The translations under genes and the position numbers were made by a program. Shown one piece after another: positions 7,056 through 14,750 of a stretch of 16,968 bases of DNA. The stretch is from an uncultured Collinsella sp. (lineage in GTDB: Bacteria; Actinomycetota; Coriobacteriia; Coriobacteriales; Coriobacteriaceae), in assembly GCA_958438955.1 (NCBI GenBank), contig CAUBTS010000037.1, forward strand, positions 1-16,968, written 5' to 3'. The notes beneath the pieces were generated by a model. That model ran no database searches, was not told the origin of the DNA, and saw only the letters and a list, made by a program, of their open reading frames with translations. The stretch's first letter is position 1. The number at the start of each line of letters is the position of its first letter.

Positions 7056-9617
7056 GTGTCTGATCAACAGCAAGAAAACGAAATAACTACGACGCAGGCC
7101 GCTCCCGCTGCACCGGTTGCGTCGGACCAGGTCGCGGTGCCCGCGCAAGCCTCGGCTCCTGAGACGCCTAAGGCTGCTTCGACGCCTATGCCTGCAACGG
7201 CTGAGAAGGCCGTGCCTGCAACTGGTGAGGAGGCTGCTCCGGCAAAGCCCAAGCGCACGCGCCGCACGGCCAAGTCTGCCGCTGACGGCGAGGAGGTCGC
7301 CAAGCCCAAGCGCCGCACCACGCGCACGACTCGCGCCAAGCGCACCGTTGCGGCTGACTCCTCGGCGCCGATTTCCGATGAGGTCGCGCAGGCGCGTGCG
7401 TTGGCGCAGATTAGCGAGGCTCAGGTGGTGCGCGCCCGCCGTCGTGCTGCCGAGCGAGAGGCCGCGGCTCTGACCGAGCTTGCAGCTCCGTCTGTGCCCG
7501 AGACGCCTGCCGCCACCGAGACGCCTGCCGCCGACCTGCCGACCGAGAAGCCGGCGCCGCGCACACGCCGTCGCACGGCTGCTAAGGCCGAGCAGGTTGC
7601 TGAACAGGTAACCCCCGAGCTCACCGAGGCTTCGGTTCGTTCCGCGGCAGGGGAGGGCGCATCGCCTGCTGAGCCCGCTGCGCCTGTCGAGGCCAGCGAA
7701 GTTCCCGTTGTCGATCCGGCTTTGCGCCCGCACCGTCGCGGTCGCAAGCCCAAGGCCTTCGTCGAGGCAGAGAAGGCCGCAGCCGCAGCTGCAGCCGCTC
7801 GGGATGCTGCGGCGACCGCCGAGTCTGCAACCGCTGCCGATGCACCCGTCCAGGATGCTACGACTTCCGAGGCCGTTTCTGCCGATGTCGAGCCCGCCGA
7901 CGTCCGTCCTGGTCGCAGCCATCGTACTGCTGCTAAGCGCACGTCCAAGGCTAAGGCTGCCAAGAAGGGTGCGTCCGAGGATTCCGACGAGACGACCGCC
8001 GATGCATCGACTGATGCCGCCGAGCCCCAAGACGTCGAACAGCCTGCGTCCGAGAAGCCCAAGCGCGGTTGTAAGAAGTCCGCTAAGGCCAAGGCGTCCG
8101 AGCATCAGGCTGATGTCGAAGCGCAGGTCGATTCTGGCGCCGAGGCCAATGAAGCCGCTGCGGTCAATGCCGACGCCGCCGCAACCGATGGCGCCGCGCC
8201 CGCCGAGGCCGAAGACGGCACTCGTTCCAACCGTCGCCAGCACAAGCGCAACGAGGAACGCAACGAGCGCAACAACGACCGTCGCAACCGTCAGCGCGAC
8301 CGCAAGCAGCGCAATAAGGAGCGCAATGCCGCTCCGACTGAGCCCACGCTTTCGCGCGAGGAGCTCGCGGCCATGAAGGTCGCCGAGCTGCGCGAGAAGG
8401 CCAAGGAGTTCGAGATTGAGACGACCGGCAAGAAGAAGGCCGAACTCGTCGAAGAGATCTACACCACCGCCGCGAAGGCCGAGGGCTTCCGCGACATCAA
8501 GGGCATTCTGCAGATTCGCCCGGACAGCTCCGGCATCATCCACGCCCATGGCTACATGAAGTCCAACGACGACGCCTTCGTGCCCGCCTACCTCATCCGC
8601 TCCGCGCGTCTGCGCACGGGCGACGTCATCGAGGGCTCGCTTCGTCCTTCGCGCGGCGGCGACAAGCGCGCCGGCCTCGCCAAAATCACGACCGTCAACG
8701 GTCTAGACCCCGAGCAGATTCGCAACCGCCCCAAGTTCGGTGACCTCACCCCGGTCTATCCCAACGAGCCGCTGCGCATGGAGCATGGCAAGGACTCCAT
8801 TACCGGTCGCGCCATCGACATCGTGTCGCCGATCGGCAAGGGTCAGCGTGGCTTGATCGTGTCCCCGCCCAAGGCCGGCAAGACCACAATCCTCAAGAAG
8901 ATCTGCCAGTCTATCTCGATTAACAACCCCGAGGTGCACCTCATCTGCCTGCTCGTCGACGAGCGCCCCGAAGAGGTTACCGATATGCAGCGTTCCATCA
9001 AGGGCGAGGTTGTGGCGTCGACCTTCGATATGCCCGCCGACAACCACACTCGTGTGGCAGAGCTCGTCATCGAGCGCGCCAAGCGCATCGTGGAGCTGGG
9101 CGGCGATGTCGTGGTGGTGCTCGACTCCATCACGCGTCTTGCCCGCGCCTACAACTTGGCGGCGCCCGCCTCAGGCCGCATCCTTTCGGGCGGCGTCGAT
9201 TCGGCGGCACTGTATCCGCCCAAGCGCTTCCTGGGCGCAGCCCGCAATATCGAGAACGGTGGCTCGCTCACCATCCTGGCCTCTGCCCTCATCGACACCG
9301 GCTCCAAGATGGACGAGGTCATCTTTGAGGAGTTCAAGGGCACCGGCAACATGGAGCTCAAGCTCGACCGCGACCTGGCCGACCGCCGCATCTTCCCGGC
9401 TATCGACCCCGTTGCCTCCGGTACGCGTAACGAGGACCTGTTGGTTGACGAGCAGATGCGTCCGTTTGTCTTTGGCCTGCGTCGCATTCTTGCCGGCATG
9501 AACAACACCGAGCGCGCAGCTGCGTCGTTTATCAAGGGTCTTAAGGGCACCAACACCAACCAGGAGTTCCTGGTGCGTTCGGCCAAAAAGCACAGCGACT
9601 ACGAGCAGACGTTCTAG
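7056..9617 (+). CDS. rho: Transcription termination factor Rho with a ~430-residue disordered N-terminal extension
   Basis: An 853-aa hexameric RNA-dependent ATPase that terminates transcription; E. coli Rho is about 420 aa. Residues 1-430 are low complexity: Ala, Pro and Glu stretches alternating with basic patches (KPKRTRR, RRGRKPK, RTRRRTAAK, EKPKRGCKK) and ending in an Arg/Asn-rich run near 390-425. The conserved core starts near 432 with the Rho N-terminal helical domain (TLSREELAAMKVAELRE), then the cold-shock-like primary RNA-binding domain (GYMKSNDDAFVPA). The ATPase has Walker A PPKAGKTT (Lys609) and Walker B VVVVLDSITR (Asp690), followed by the Q-loop/R-loop region and GTGNMELKLDRDLADRR. 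The GTG start is the first possible one after an in-frame TGA at 7044-7046. Its ribosome site is weak. Long basic insertions are known in actinobacterial Rho. Confidence 0.96.
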   Translation: MSDQQQENEITTTQAAPAAPVASDQVAVPAQASAPETPKAASTPMPATAEKAVPATGEEAAPAKPKRTRRTAKSAADGEEVAKPKRRTTRTTRAKRTVAADSSAPISDEVAQARALAQISEAQVVRARRRAAEREAAALTELAAPSVPETPAATETPAADLPTEKPAPRTRRRTAAKAEQVAEQVTPELTEASVRSAAGEGASPAEPAAPVEASEVPVVDPALRPHRRGRKPKAFVEAEKAAAAAAAARDAAATAESATAADAPVQDATTSEAVSADVEPADVRPGRSHRTAAKRTSKAKAAKKGASEDSDETTADASTDAAEPQDVEQPASEKPKRGCKKSAKAKASEHQADVEAQVDSGAEANEAAAVNADAAATDGAAPAEAEDGTRSNRRQHKRNEERNERNNDRRNRQRDRKQRNKERNAAPTEPTLSREELAAMKVAELREKAKEFEIETTGKKKAELVEEIYTTAAKAEGFRDIKGILQIRPDSSGIIHAHGYMKSNDDAFVPAYLIRSARLRTGDVIEGSLRPSRGGDKRAGLAKITTVNGLDPEQIRNRPKFGDLTPVYPNEPLRMEHGKDSITGRAIDIVSPIGKGQRGLIVSPPKAGKTTILKKICQSISINNPEVHLICLLVDERPEEVTDMQRSIKGEVVASTFDMPADNHTRVAELVIERAKRIVELGGDVVVVLDSITRLARAYNLAAPASGRILSGGVDSAALYPPKRFLGAARNIENGGSLTILASALIDTGSKMDEVIFEEFKGTGNMELKLDRDLADRRIFPAIDPVASGTRNEDLLVDEQMRPFVFGLRRILAGMNNTERAAASFIKGLKGTNTNQEFLVRSAKKHSDYEQTF

Positions 9618-9655
9618 GTTGTCATCCACACGCAGCGATAGTCATCAATGCAATA

Positions 9656-9688
9656 AAGGGTCGGGGCTTTGAGCCTCGGCCCTTTTCT
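9656..9688 (+). terminator. Intrinsic terminator of rho
   Basis: A 12-bp stem with two G-U pairs (AAGGGTCGGGGC, loop TTTGA, GCCTCGGCCCTT) is followed by TTTTC. It starts 39 bases after the rho stop codon. Confidence 0.85.
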
Positions 9689-9765
9689 ATATCGCCGCTC
9701 CGCGCTTATTTTTGACCATAAGACTGGCAAGCAGCAGGTTTCCCGTTTCAATCCGACATCGTCGC

Positions 9766-9794
9766 TTGCAATCGACAGGGCGGTTTCGCATAAT
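9766..9794 (+). promoter_or_regulatory. Promoter of the membrane protein-vanZ unit
   Basis: TTGCAA (9766-9771), exactly 17 bases, then CATAAT (9789-9794). Predicted start is near 9801, giving a leader of about 130 bases that contains a small GGGGC-ATA-GCCCC hairpin (about 9852-9864). The rest of the 313-base rho-to-gene gap shows nothing further. Confidence 0.7.
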
Positions 9795-9930
9795 AGCTTT
9801 TAAGCTTCGCGACGGATAACGCAGATGAAACGAACCATATACCGTTGCTTTGGGGCATAGCCCCGCTTCATCTTCTCTCGCGCAGCCAACTGAATGATGC
9901 GATTTGGGTGCTGGAAGATGGGGAGAGCTC

Positions 9931-11346
9931 ATGGCTTCTTCTGATGCAACACAACGAGCAGTCCTTGCCGGACTTTCGTGCGGGATCGGCCTTGCCGCTC
10001 CCGTGGTTATGTATGCCGCGACGCTGCCGTTTTCGTCTGTGAACGAGACGGTCGTGGCGGGTGCGGTTCCCTTCGCCGTGGGCGCGGTGGCGGGCGTGGG
10101 CATCTATGCCGCCTCGCTGGGTATCTCCGAGTATCGTGCGCAGCGTGAAGAGCGTCTGTTCCAGCCCGATGCCATGGGCGGTGCCGCCAATCTCAATCAG
10201 CATCAAAGCGAGTTCAAGACCGCCTCGATTTCAGCTCAGCAGCAGGATGCGACTCCTTACGCTGCGGCTTCTGATTCTCAGGCTCAGGCGGAGCAGTCTA
10301 CCTCGGCATTCCTTTCCGGCCTGACTGGTGCGTTCCAGCGCCGTCATGCCGATGATGGTGTCCCTACCATCGCTCGAGCCGCAGATGCTATGGACGAGGA
10401 CGAGGCTTGGTCCATGATCGACAGTATGCTCGACGACGATTCGCCGGTGAGCTGCGACCCTGCACACTCGCGCGACGTCTATCAAGTCGCCATCGACGAG
10501 CTCACCAACGGCGGGCAGACCGGCTCCTTCAATCGCGACGACATCGCCGCCGCGGCACGCGCCGTGTCTGGTTCCCAGGCCGCCCCTGCGGGCAGCACGG
10601 CGGCTTTCGTGGCACTCGTTGCCAACGCGGCAGCCAATAACGCCTACAGTGCTACCTCGGCGGACGCGAACGCTTCTGCCGACAATTCGTACGTTGATGA
10701 AGCCATGGCCGCTGACGAGGAGGCCGTTGCCGCCCGCCGTGCCGCCGAAAGCTCGCTTTGGGGCGCTCCTGCCCAGCGGCAGGCGGCTGAGGCTGCGCCG
10801 TACAATGCAAACCTCGCCAGCATGCCTATCATCTCCGGTGCCGCGGACATCGATCTCGATGACCTCGATGAGCCTGCAGCCATCACCGCATCGATTGATG
10901 CCCAAGATCGCATCGACACCGGCGACCTTCCGGACGCCTCGCTCGAGGTTGATGTTCCCATGGCCGATTACTCGGGCCACGAGGACATGTGGGCCGCCGC
11001 CACCGCGATTCTGGATGAGATTGACGAGCCCGCTCCTGTTGCAGCGCCCGCTCCCGTCGCTGCCCCTCAGCCTGCTGCCCCTCAGCCTGCTGCCCCCGCC
11101 TATGTCGGCCGTCACAGCGCTGTGTTCCCCGAGGATACCGCCCGTATCTCGCGCGAGAGCATCGAGCGGGCCGAGGCTATTGCCGCCGGCATTATGGAAA
11201 ACCGTCGTCACGAGCGCGTCAATCAGATCCTCGAGGAAGAGATCGAGCGCCTGCAGTCCTCAACCGCCAAGCGTACGGGCCGTGCCTATCTGAGCGTTAT
11301 CGAGGGCGGTACCGCCAGCTTCGCGCCGCTCCGCGCGGAGGCATAA
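9931..11346 (+). CDS. Unrecognised membrane-anchored protein with acidic, Ala-rich disordered region
   Basis: I do not recognise the family. The 471-aa product has two hydrophobic segments near the N-terminus (about residues 11-33 and 41-65). A long low-complexity region rich in Ala, Asp, Glu and Ser follows, then a Pro/Ala linker at about 366-390 built of APVAAP and PQPAA repeats (a 15-base tandem duplication in the DNA). The C-terminus is a charged helical region with coiled-coil character (ESIERAEAIAAG, VNQILEEEIERLQSS) and ends in YLSVIEGG. This fits a protein anchored by a hairpin of two helices with a large cytoplasmic tail. The ATG at 9931 is chosen over an in-frame TTG at 9904 because GGGGAG lies just upstream. 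It is co-transcribed with the VanZ gene 7 bases later. Confidence 0.75.
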   Translation: MASSDATQRAVLAGLSCGIGLAAPVVMYAATLPFSSVNETVVAGAVPFAVGAVAGVGIYAASLGISEYRAQREERLFQPDAMGGAANLNQHQSEFKTASISAQQQDATPYAAASDSQAQAEQSTSAFLSGLTGAFQRRHADDGVPTIARAADAMDEDEAWSMIDSMLDDDSPVSCDPAHSRDVYQVAIDELTNGGQTGSFNRDDIAAAARAVSGSQAAPAGSTAAFVALVANAAANNAYSATSADANASADNSYVDEAMAADEEAVAARRAAESSLWGAPAQRQAAEAAPYNANLASMPIISGAADIDLDDLDEPAAITASIDAQDRIDTGDLPDASLEVDVPMADYSGHEDMWAAATAILDEIDEPAPVAAPAPVAAPQPAAPQPAAPAYVGRHSAVFPEDTARISRESIERAEAIAAGIMENRRHERVNQILEEEIERLQSSTAKRTGRAYLSVIEGGTASFAPLRAEA

Positions 11347-11353
11347 CTTCTGC

Positions 11354-11803
11354 ATGGTTAAGATCAATCGAAAATGGGCGGTTGTAACCTGCCTGATGGC
11401 GCTCTTGATCTGGGGCAATTCGCTGGTTCCCGGCTCGGGGTCGGGCTCGCTGAGCCTAACGGTCATGGAAGCTATCCGCAGTTTCCTGCACGGCGTGGGA
11501 CTTCCATATGAATGGGTGACCAACTTTGTTGTTCGCAAGTGCGCGCATTTTACCGAGTATATGGTGCTCGGCATCCTGGCAACGCACGCCTTTGATTTTG
11601 AGGGCCGGCGCACCTTTGACGTGCTGTTGCCCACGGCGGTGTTCCTGCTGCTGATTCCCTCGATCGACGAGACGATTCAGCTCTTTGTGCCGGGACGCGC
11701 CGGCATGATCACCGATGTGATGATCGACTGCTGTGGAGCGGCAACGGGCGTTGTGCTCCGATATCTCTTACGGTCGCTGATGTGCGCTAAAAAGGCCGCC
11801 TAG
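11354..11803 (+). CDS. VanZ family membrane protein
   Basis: A 149-aa protein with about four hydrophobic segments. It carries the VanZ-family signatures RKCAHFTEYMVLG (near residues 60-73) and DETIQLFVPGRAGMITDVMIDCCG (near 107-130), with the conserved DExxQ, PGR and DV..D residues. The founding member gives low-level teicoplanin resistance by an unclear mechanism. Most chromosomal homologues have no proven role, so resistance should not be assumed. It starts 7 bases after the stop of the membrane-anchored protein, with GGAGG overlapping the end of that gene, which suggests translational coupling. Its TAG stop lies inside the terminator stem. Confidence 0.88.
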   Translation: MVKINRKWAVVTCLMALLIWGNSLVPGSGSGSLSLTVMEAIRSFLHGVGLPYEWVTNFVVRKCAHFTEYMVLGILATHAFDFEGRRTFDVLLPTAVFLLLIPSIDETIQLFVPGRAGMITDVMIDCCGAATGVVLRYLLRSLMCAKKAA

Positions 11804-11834
11804 GACGTATTGTTTGGTCCTAGGCGGCCTTTTT
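11789..11834. terminator. Bidirectional terminator overlapping the vanZ stop codon
   Basis: A perfect 18-bp stem (11789-11806 against 11817-11834) has a 10-base loop. It is flanked by A5 on the left and T6 on the right, so it gives a U-run in both directions. The vanZ TAG (11801-11803) lies in the left arm. On the minus strand it can end the fructokinase transcript. Confidence 0.92.
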
Positions 11835-11917
11835 TATTTGAGGGCTTATATGAGGCGTGGTGGCGTCGTTCCGTAGGTCGGATTTGCCGGGCGCGCCACG
11901 CCCTGTGGGTGCGTCTG

Positions 11918-12808
11918 CTACTGAAGCGCCTGTGCGCCCAGGGCCAGGCAGCCCATAATGCCCTGCTTGCCCTCGAGGCTGTTGTTGACGATGTAGTTAT
12001 CGATGTCGTTGACCTCGGGCGTGACGATATAGCCGTTGAGCATCTCGGCACACTTTTTGCGTGCGAGCGGCACGATGGGGGTGTGGTCGGCCACACCGCC
12101 GCCGATGATGATCTTTTGCGGCGCGTAGCACAGCGTGTAGGTCATGAGCGCCTGTGCTAGATAGCCTGCGAGCAGGTCCATGGCCTCTGGGTCATCGGCC
12201 ATGTCTCCGGCGCTCTTGCCATCCCAGCGCTTTTTAACGCCGGGGCCGGCGATGAGGCCCTCGAGGCAGTTGTCATGGAAGGGGCAAGCGCTATGCTCGC
12301 CGATGGTGTCGCGCGGGTCGCGCGTGACCAGGATGTGGCCGGCCTCGGGATGCATCATGCCGTGTACGAGCTTACCGCCCGAGAGCACGCCGGCGCCCAC
12401 ACCGGTGCCGATGGTCAGGTAGACCACGTCCGTGAGGCCCTGGGCGCAACCAAAGGTGACCTCGCCCAAGCAGGCAACGTTGACGTCGGTGTCGTAGCCG
12501 CAGGGAATATTGAGCTCGTTTTGGATGGTGCCCAGCAGGTCGAAGTAGCGCCATGCCGTTTTGGGCGTCTCCAAGATCTTGCCGTATTGGGGCGAGGCAG
12601 GGTTGACTGCGGTGGGTCCAAAGGCGCCGATGCCCAGCGCGGCGATGCCCTTGTCGGCAAACCATGCATTGACGGCCTCAACGGTCTCCTGCGGGGTCGT
12701 GGTCGCGATCTGCTCACGCTCCAGGACCGTACCGTCTGCATAGCCCGTGGCGCAGACCATCTTGGTGCCGCCGGCCTCGAGCGCTCCGATAAGCTGCTGT
12801 TCTGCCAT
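11918..12808 (-). CDS. ROK-family sugar kinase, probably fructokinase
   Basis: A 296-aa ATP-dependent sugar kinase of the ROK family, cytosolic. The ATP-binding motif GALEAGGTK is at residues 8-16, the catalytic Asp108 lies in DTDVNVACLGE, and TIGTGVGAGVL follows at about 132-142. The zinc site is visible as His158 (EAGH), Cys175, His178 and Cys181 in HSACPFHDNCLEGL. This short form with the CPFH..CLEG motif is typical of bacterial ROK fructokinases, which phosphorylate fructose to fructose 6-phosphate. Glucose or mannose specificity cannot be excluded. The start at 12808 has AGGAA a few bases upstream. No sugar transporter or hydrolase is adjacent. Confidence 0.9.
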   Translation of the reverse strand: MAEQQLIGALEAGGTKMVCATGYADGTVLEREQIATTTPQETVEAVNAWFADKGIAALGIGAFGPTAVNPASPQYGKILETPKTAWRYFDLLGTIQNELNIPCGYDTDVNVACLGEVTFGCAQGLTDVVYLTIGTGVGAGVLSGGKLVHGMMHPEAGHILVTRDPRDTIGEHSACPFHDNCLEGLIAGPGVKKRWDGKSAGDMADDPEAMDLLAGYLAQALMTYTLCYAPQKIIIGGGVADHTPIVPLARKKCAEMLNGYIVTPEVNDIDNYIVNNSLEGKQGIMGCLALGAQALQ

Positions 12809-12846
12809 AGTATTCCTCTCTCTGGGACGAGTTGCTCCGTGACTAA

Positions 12847-12874
12847 AGTATAGGGCTCTAAACCATTTAAGAAA
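12847..12874 (-). promoter_or_regulatory. Promoter candidate of the ROK kinase gene
   Basis: On the minus strand, TTTCTT (12874-12869) and TATACT (12852-12847) are separated by 16 bases. The predicted start lies about 30 bases before the kinase ATG. The -10 is strong and the -35 moderate. Confidence 0.45.
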
Positions 12875-12881
12875 GCGCTAT

Positions 12882-12925
12882 AAAAAGAAGAAGCCTCGCA
12901 ACGTGGCGGGCGGTGCGGGGCTTCT
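12882..12925 (-). terminator. Intrinsic terminator of the aminotransferase gene
   Basis: On the minus strand, a 12-bp stem with one G-U pair (12925-12914 against 12900-12889) and a 13-base loop is followed by TTCTTTTT. It starts 28 bases past the aminotransferase stop and just upstream of the kinase promoter. Confidence 0.8.
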
Positions 12926-12952
12926 TTGGTTGCTTTAGTTGCCGGGCCGTCC

Positions 12953-14134
12953 TTACCCGCGCGGCTTGATTTTATCACGTAGCGACTTGAGGTTCTCCAG
13001 TGCCGCGTTAAGCGTCTCATCCCGCTTGGCAAAGTGGAAACGAATCAGATGGTTGACGGGCTCGCGGAAAAAGCTCGAGCCGGGCACGGCGCCCACGCCC
13101 ACCTTGGATGCGAGGTCCTCGCAGAATTCGAGGTCGCTGTCATAGCCAAACTCAGAGATGTCCATCATGACGTAGTAGGCGCCCTGCGGCACGTTATGCT
13201 CAAGACCGATGCTATCGAGCCCCTGGCAGAACAAGTTGCGTTTGGCGGTGTAGAGGTCGAGGACCTCATCGTAATAGCTGTCGTCGAAGTTGAGGGCGGT
13301 GACAACGGCTTCCTGCAGGGGAGCGGCGGCACCCACGGTGAGAAAGTCGTGGACCTTCTTGATACGCTCGGTGATCTGGGCCGGGGCGATGGTGTAGCCC
13401 AGGCGCCAACCGGTGATGGAGTACGTCTTAGACAGCGAGCTGCAGCTGATGGTTCGCTCGAACATGCCGGGCAGCGTGGCCATATAGACGTGCTCGTGGG
13501 GCGCGTAGACGATGTGCTCGTATACCTCGTCGGTAATGCAGTAGGCGTCGTACTTTTTGCAGAGGTCGGCGATGAAGGTGAGCTCCTCGCGCGTAAAGAC
13601 CTTGCCGCAAGGGTTGGAAGGGTTGCACAGGACGATGGCCTTGGGGTCGTTGTCGCGGAAGGCTGCCTCGAGCGTCTCGCGGTCAAAGTCGAATGTGGGC
13701 GGGTTGAGCGGCACATAGATGGGCTCGGCACCCGAGAGAATGGTGTCAGCGCCGTAGTTCTCGTAGAACGGCGAGAAGATGACGACCTTGTCTCCGGGGT
13801 TCGTAACCGTCATCATGGCGGCCATCATGGCCTCGGTGGAGCCGCAGGTGACCACGATATTCTGGTTGGGGTCGATCGGCATGCCCATAAAGTGCTCCTG
13901 TTTGGCGGCGAGCGCCTCGCGCATGGCCTGGGAGCCCCAGGTAATGGAGTACTGGTGGTAGAGCGGCTTGGGGTCGGCGGCGATGGTGCTGAGGCTGTTG
14001 AGCAGCTGCGCCGGAGGATCGAAGTCGGGGAAGCCCTGCGACAGGTTGACGGCATCGTACTTATTGGAGATGCGTGTCATGCGGCGGATGACCGAATCGG
14101 TAAATGTTGCCGTGCGGTTGGAGAGTTCTTTCAT
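12953..14134 (-). CDS. PLP-dependent class I aminotransferase
   Basis: A 393-aa fold-type I aminotransferase. The PLP Lys is residue 236 in SSLSKTYSITGWRLGY. Cofactor contacts are visible as Asn174 (NPSNPCGK), Asp202 and Tyr205 (TDEVYEH), and the substrate-carboxylate Arg is residue 365 (IRFHFAK). The N-terminal NLSQGFPDFDPP and CGSTEAMMAAM blocks place it in the subgroup of kynurenine, methionine and aromatic aminotransferases rather than classical AspC. It moves an amino group between an amino acid and a 2-oxo acid, but the physiological substrate cannot be fixed from sequence. The start at 14134 is supported by AAAGGA just upstream. It is followed by its own terminator, so it is likely a single-gene unit. 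Confidence 0.93.
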   Translation of the reverse strand: MKELSNRTATFTDSVIRRMTRISNKYDAVNLSQGFPDFDPPAQLLNSLSTIAADPKPLYHQYSITWGSQAMREALAAKQEHFMGMPIDPNQNIVVTCGSTEAMMAAMMTVTNPGDKVVIFSPFYENYGADTILSGAEPIYVPLNPPTFDFDRETLEAAFRDNDPKAIVLCNPSNPCGKVFTREELTFIADLCKKYDAYCITDEVYEHIVYAPHEHVYMATLPGMFERTISCSSLSKTYSITGWRLGYTIAPAQITERIKKVHDFLTVGAAAPLQEAVVTALNFDDSYYDEVLDLYTAKRNLFCQGLDSIGLEHNVPQGAYYVMMDISEFGYDSDLEFCEDLASKVGVGAVPGSSFFREPVNHLIRFHFAKRDETLNAALENLKSLRDKIKPRG

Positions 14135-14218
14135 GCCGGTCCTTTCGAGGATTTGCAGTGGGGCAAGTTTACTCCTATGGAACCGGTGGGATTTGCTCGA
14201 AATGGTCTCGAAAAACTC

Positions 14219-14237
14219 TTTTCAAAATTCTTGAAAA
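14219..14237. promoter_or_regulatory. Palindrome TTTTCAA-5-TTGAAAA between divergent aminotransferase and tRNA cluster
   Basis: A perfect inverted repeat with 7-base arms and a 5-base spacer sits 8 bases before the tRNA promoter -35. It could be an operator or an AT-rich upstream element. No regulator is implied by neighbours. Confidence 0.35.
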
Positions 14238-14244
14238 TTGGGGC

Positions 14245-14273
14245 TTGCATCGCGTGGCGTTCCTTGCAATAAT
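14245..14273 (+). promoter_or_regulatory. Promoter of the tRNA-His/tRNA-Lys cluster
   Basis: TTGCAT (14245-14250), 17 bases, then AATAAT (14268-14273). The predicted start is near 14280, about 20 bases before the first tRNA. Confidence 0.6.
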
Positions 14274-14300
14274 AGTCGAGCGCGAAGCGCACAGGACACG

Positions 14301-14377
14301 GTGGGTGTAGCTCAGTTGGCTAGAGCGACGGGTTGTGGTCCCGTAGGTCGAGGGTTCGAGTCCCTTTACCCACCCCA
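14301..14377 (+). tRNA. tRNA-His (anticodon GTG)
   Basis: A full cloverleaf is readable: acceptor GTGGGTG pairs with TACCCAC, D arm GCTC..GAGC, anticodon loop TTGTGGT between ACGGG and CCCGT, and T loop TTCGAGT. A genomic G at 14300 can serve as the His-specific G-1 opposite discriminator C. CCA is encoded. Confidence 0.97.
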
Positions 14378-14399
14378 GTTCTTGCTTCGTGTTGATATC

Positions 14400-14475
14400 G
14401 GGTCGTTAGCTCAGTTGGTAGAGCAGGGGACTCTTAATCCCAAGGTCCAGGGTTCGACCCCCTGACGGCCCACCA
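14400..14475 (+). tRNA. tRNA-Lys (anticodon CTT), copy 1
   Basis: The acceptor GGGTCGT pairs with ACGGCCC (one G-U pair), the D arm is GCTC..GAGC, the anticodon loop CTCTTAA gives CTT, and the T arm is CCAGGGTTCGACCCCCTG. CCA is encoded. It lies 22 bases after tRNA-His. Confidence 0.97.
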
Positions 14476-14488
14476 CACGATATCTCCT

Positions 14489-14514
14489 CTAAAGTCCGCC
14501 ACAACGGACTTTAG
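14489..14514 (+). other. Hairpin in the spacer between the two tRNA-Lys genes
   Basis: A perfect 10-bp stem, CTAAAGTCCG-CCACAA-CGGACTTTAG, with no T run after it. It is probably a processing hairpin or a weak terminator within the tRNA precursor. Confidence 0.6.
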
Positions 14515-14518
14515 CTTT

Positions 14519-14594
14519 GGGTCGTTAGCTCAGTTGGTAGAGCAGGGGACTCTTAATCCCAAGGTCCAGGGTTCGACCCCCTGACGGCCCACCA
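14519..14594 (+). tRNA. tRNA-Lys (anticodon CTT), copy 2
   Basis: Identical over all 76 bases to the copy at 14400-14475, with encoded CCA. It is followed within 10 bases by a terminator. Confidence 0.97.
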
Positions 14595-14603
14595 AAGCAT
14601 GTT

Positions 14604-14634
14604 AAAGCGACTGGCTTAGGCTTGTCGCTTTTTT
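14604..14634 (+). terminator. Intrinsic terminator of the tRNA cluster
   Basis: The outer stem AAGCGAC/GTCGCTT, a short inner pairing and the loop TTAG are followed by a T run to 14634. Confidence 0.85.
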
Positions 14635-14683
14635 GTTAACCTCGCATGGGGTCGAACCCGTCGGGGCGCGGAGCTGAGGAAAT
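14635..14683 (+). repeat. Tail repeat, copy 1, after the tRNA-Lys terminator
   Basis: Aligns with 14812-14859 at about 43 of 49 bases. It contains GGGGTCGAACCC (14647-14658), the exact reverse complement of 12 bases of the tRNA-Lys T arm. Confidence 0.75.
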
Positions 14684-14749
14684 GCGTAAGCATTTACCAG
14701 CGTAGCGCGCAAGGCGCAAAGCGCCGTAGCGGCCGCCTGCAAAGCAGGC
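14680..14749 (+). other. Cluster of three short hairpins
   Basis: Three perfect small stems stand in series: AAATGC-GTAA-GCATTT (14680-14695), GGCGC-AAA-GCGCC (14713-14725) and GCCTGC-AAA-GCAGGC (14735-14749). They occupy the place where the 5' part of a third tRNA-Lys would be expected. Confidence 0.65.
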
Positions 14750-14750
14750 T

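Noticed and set aside
6948..8549. 533-residue antisense frame over the start of rho
   Set aside because: Composition is Leu/Gly/Arg low complexity produced by the reverse complement of Ala/Lys/Glu codons in the Rho extension; no supporting signals.
13034..14272. 412-residue plus-strand frame over the aminotransferase gene
   Set aside because: The opposite strand carries every catalytic motif of a class I aminotransferase, so this frame is a shadow.
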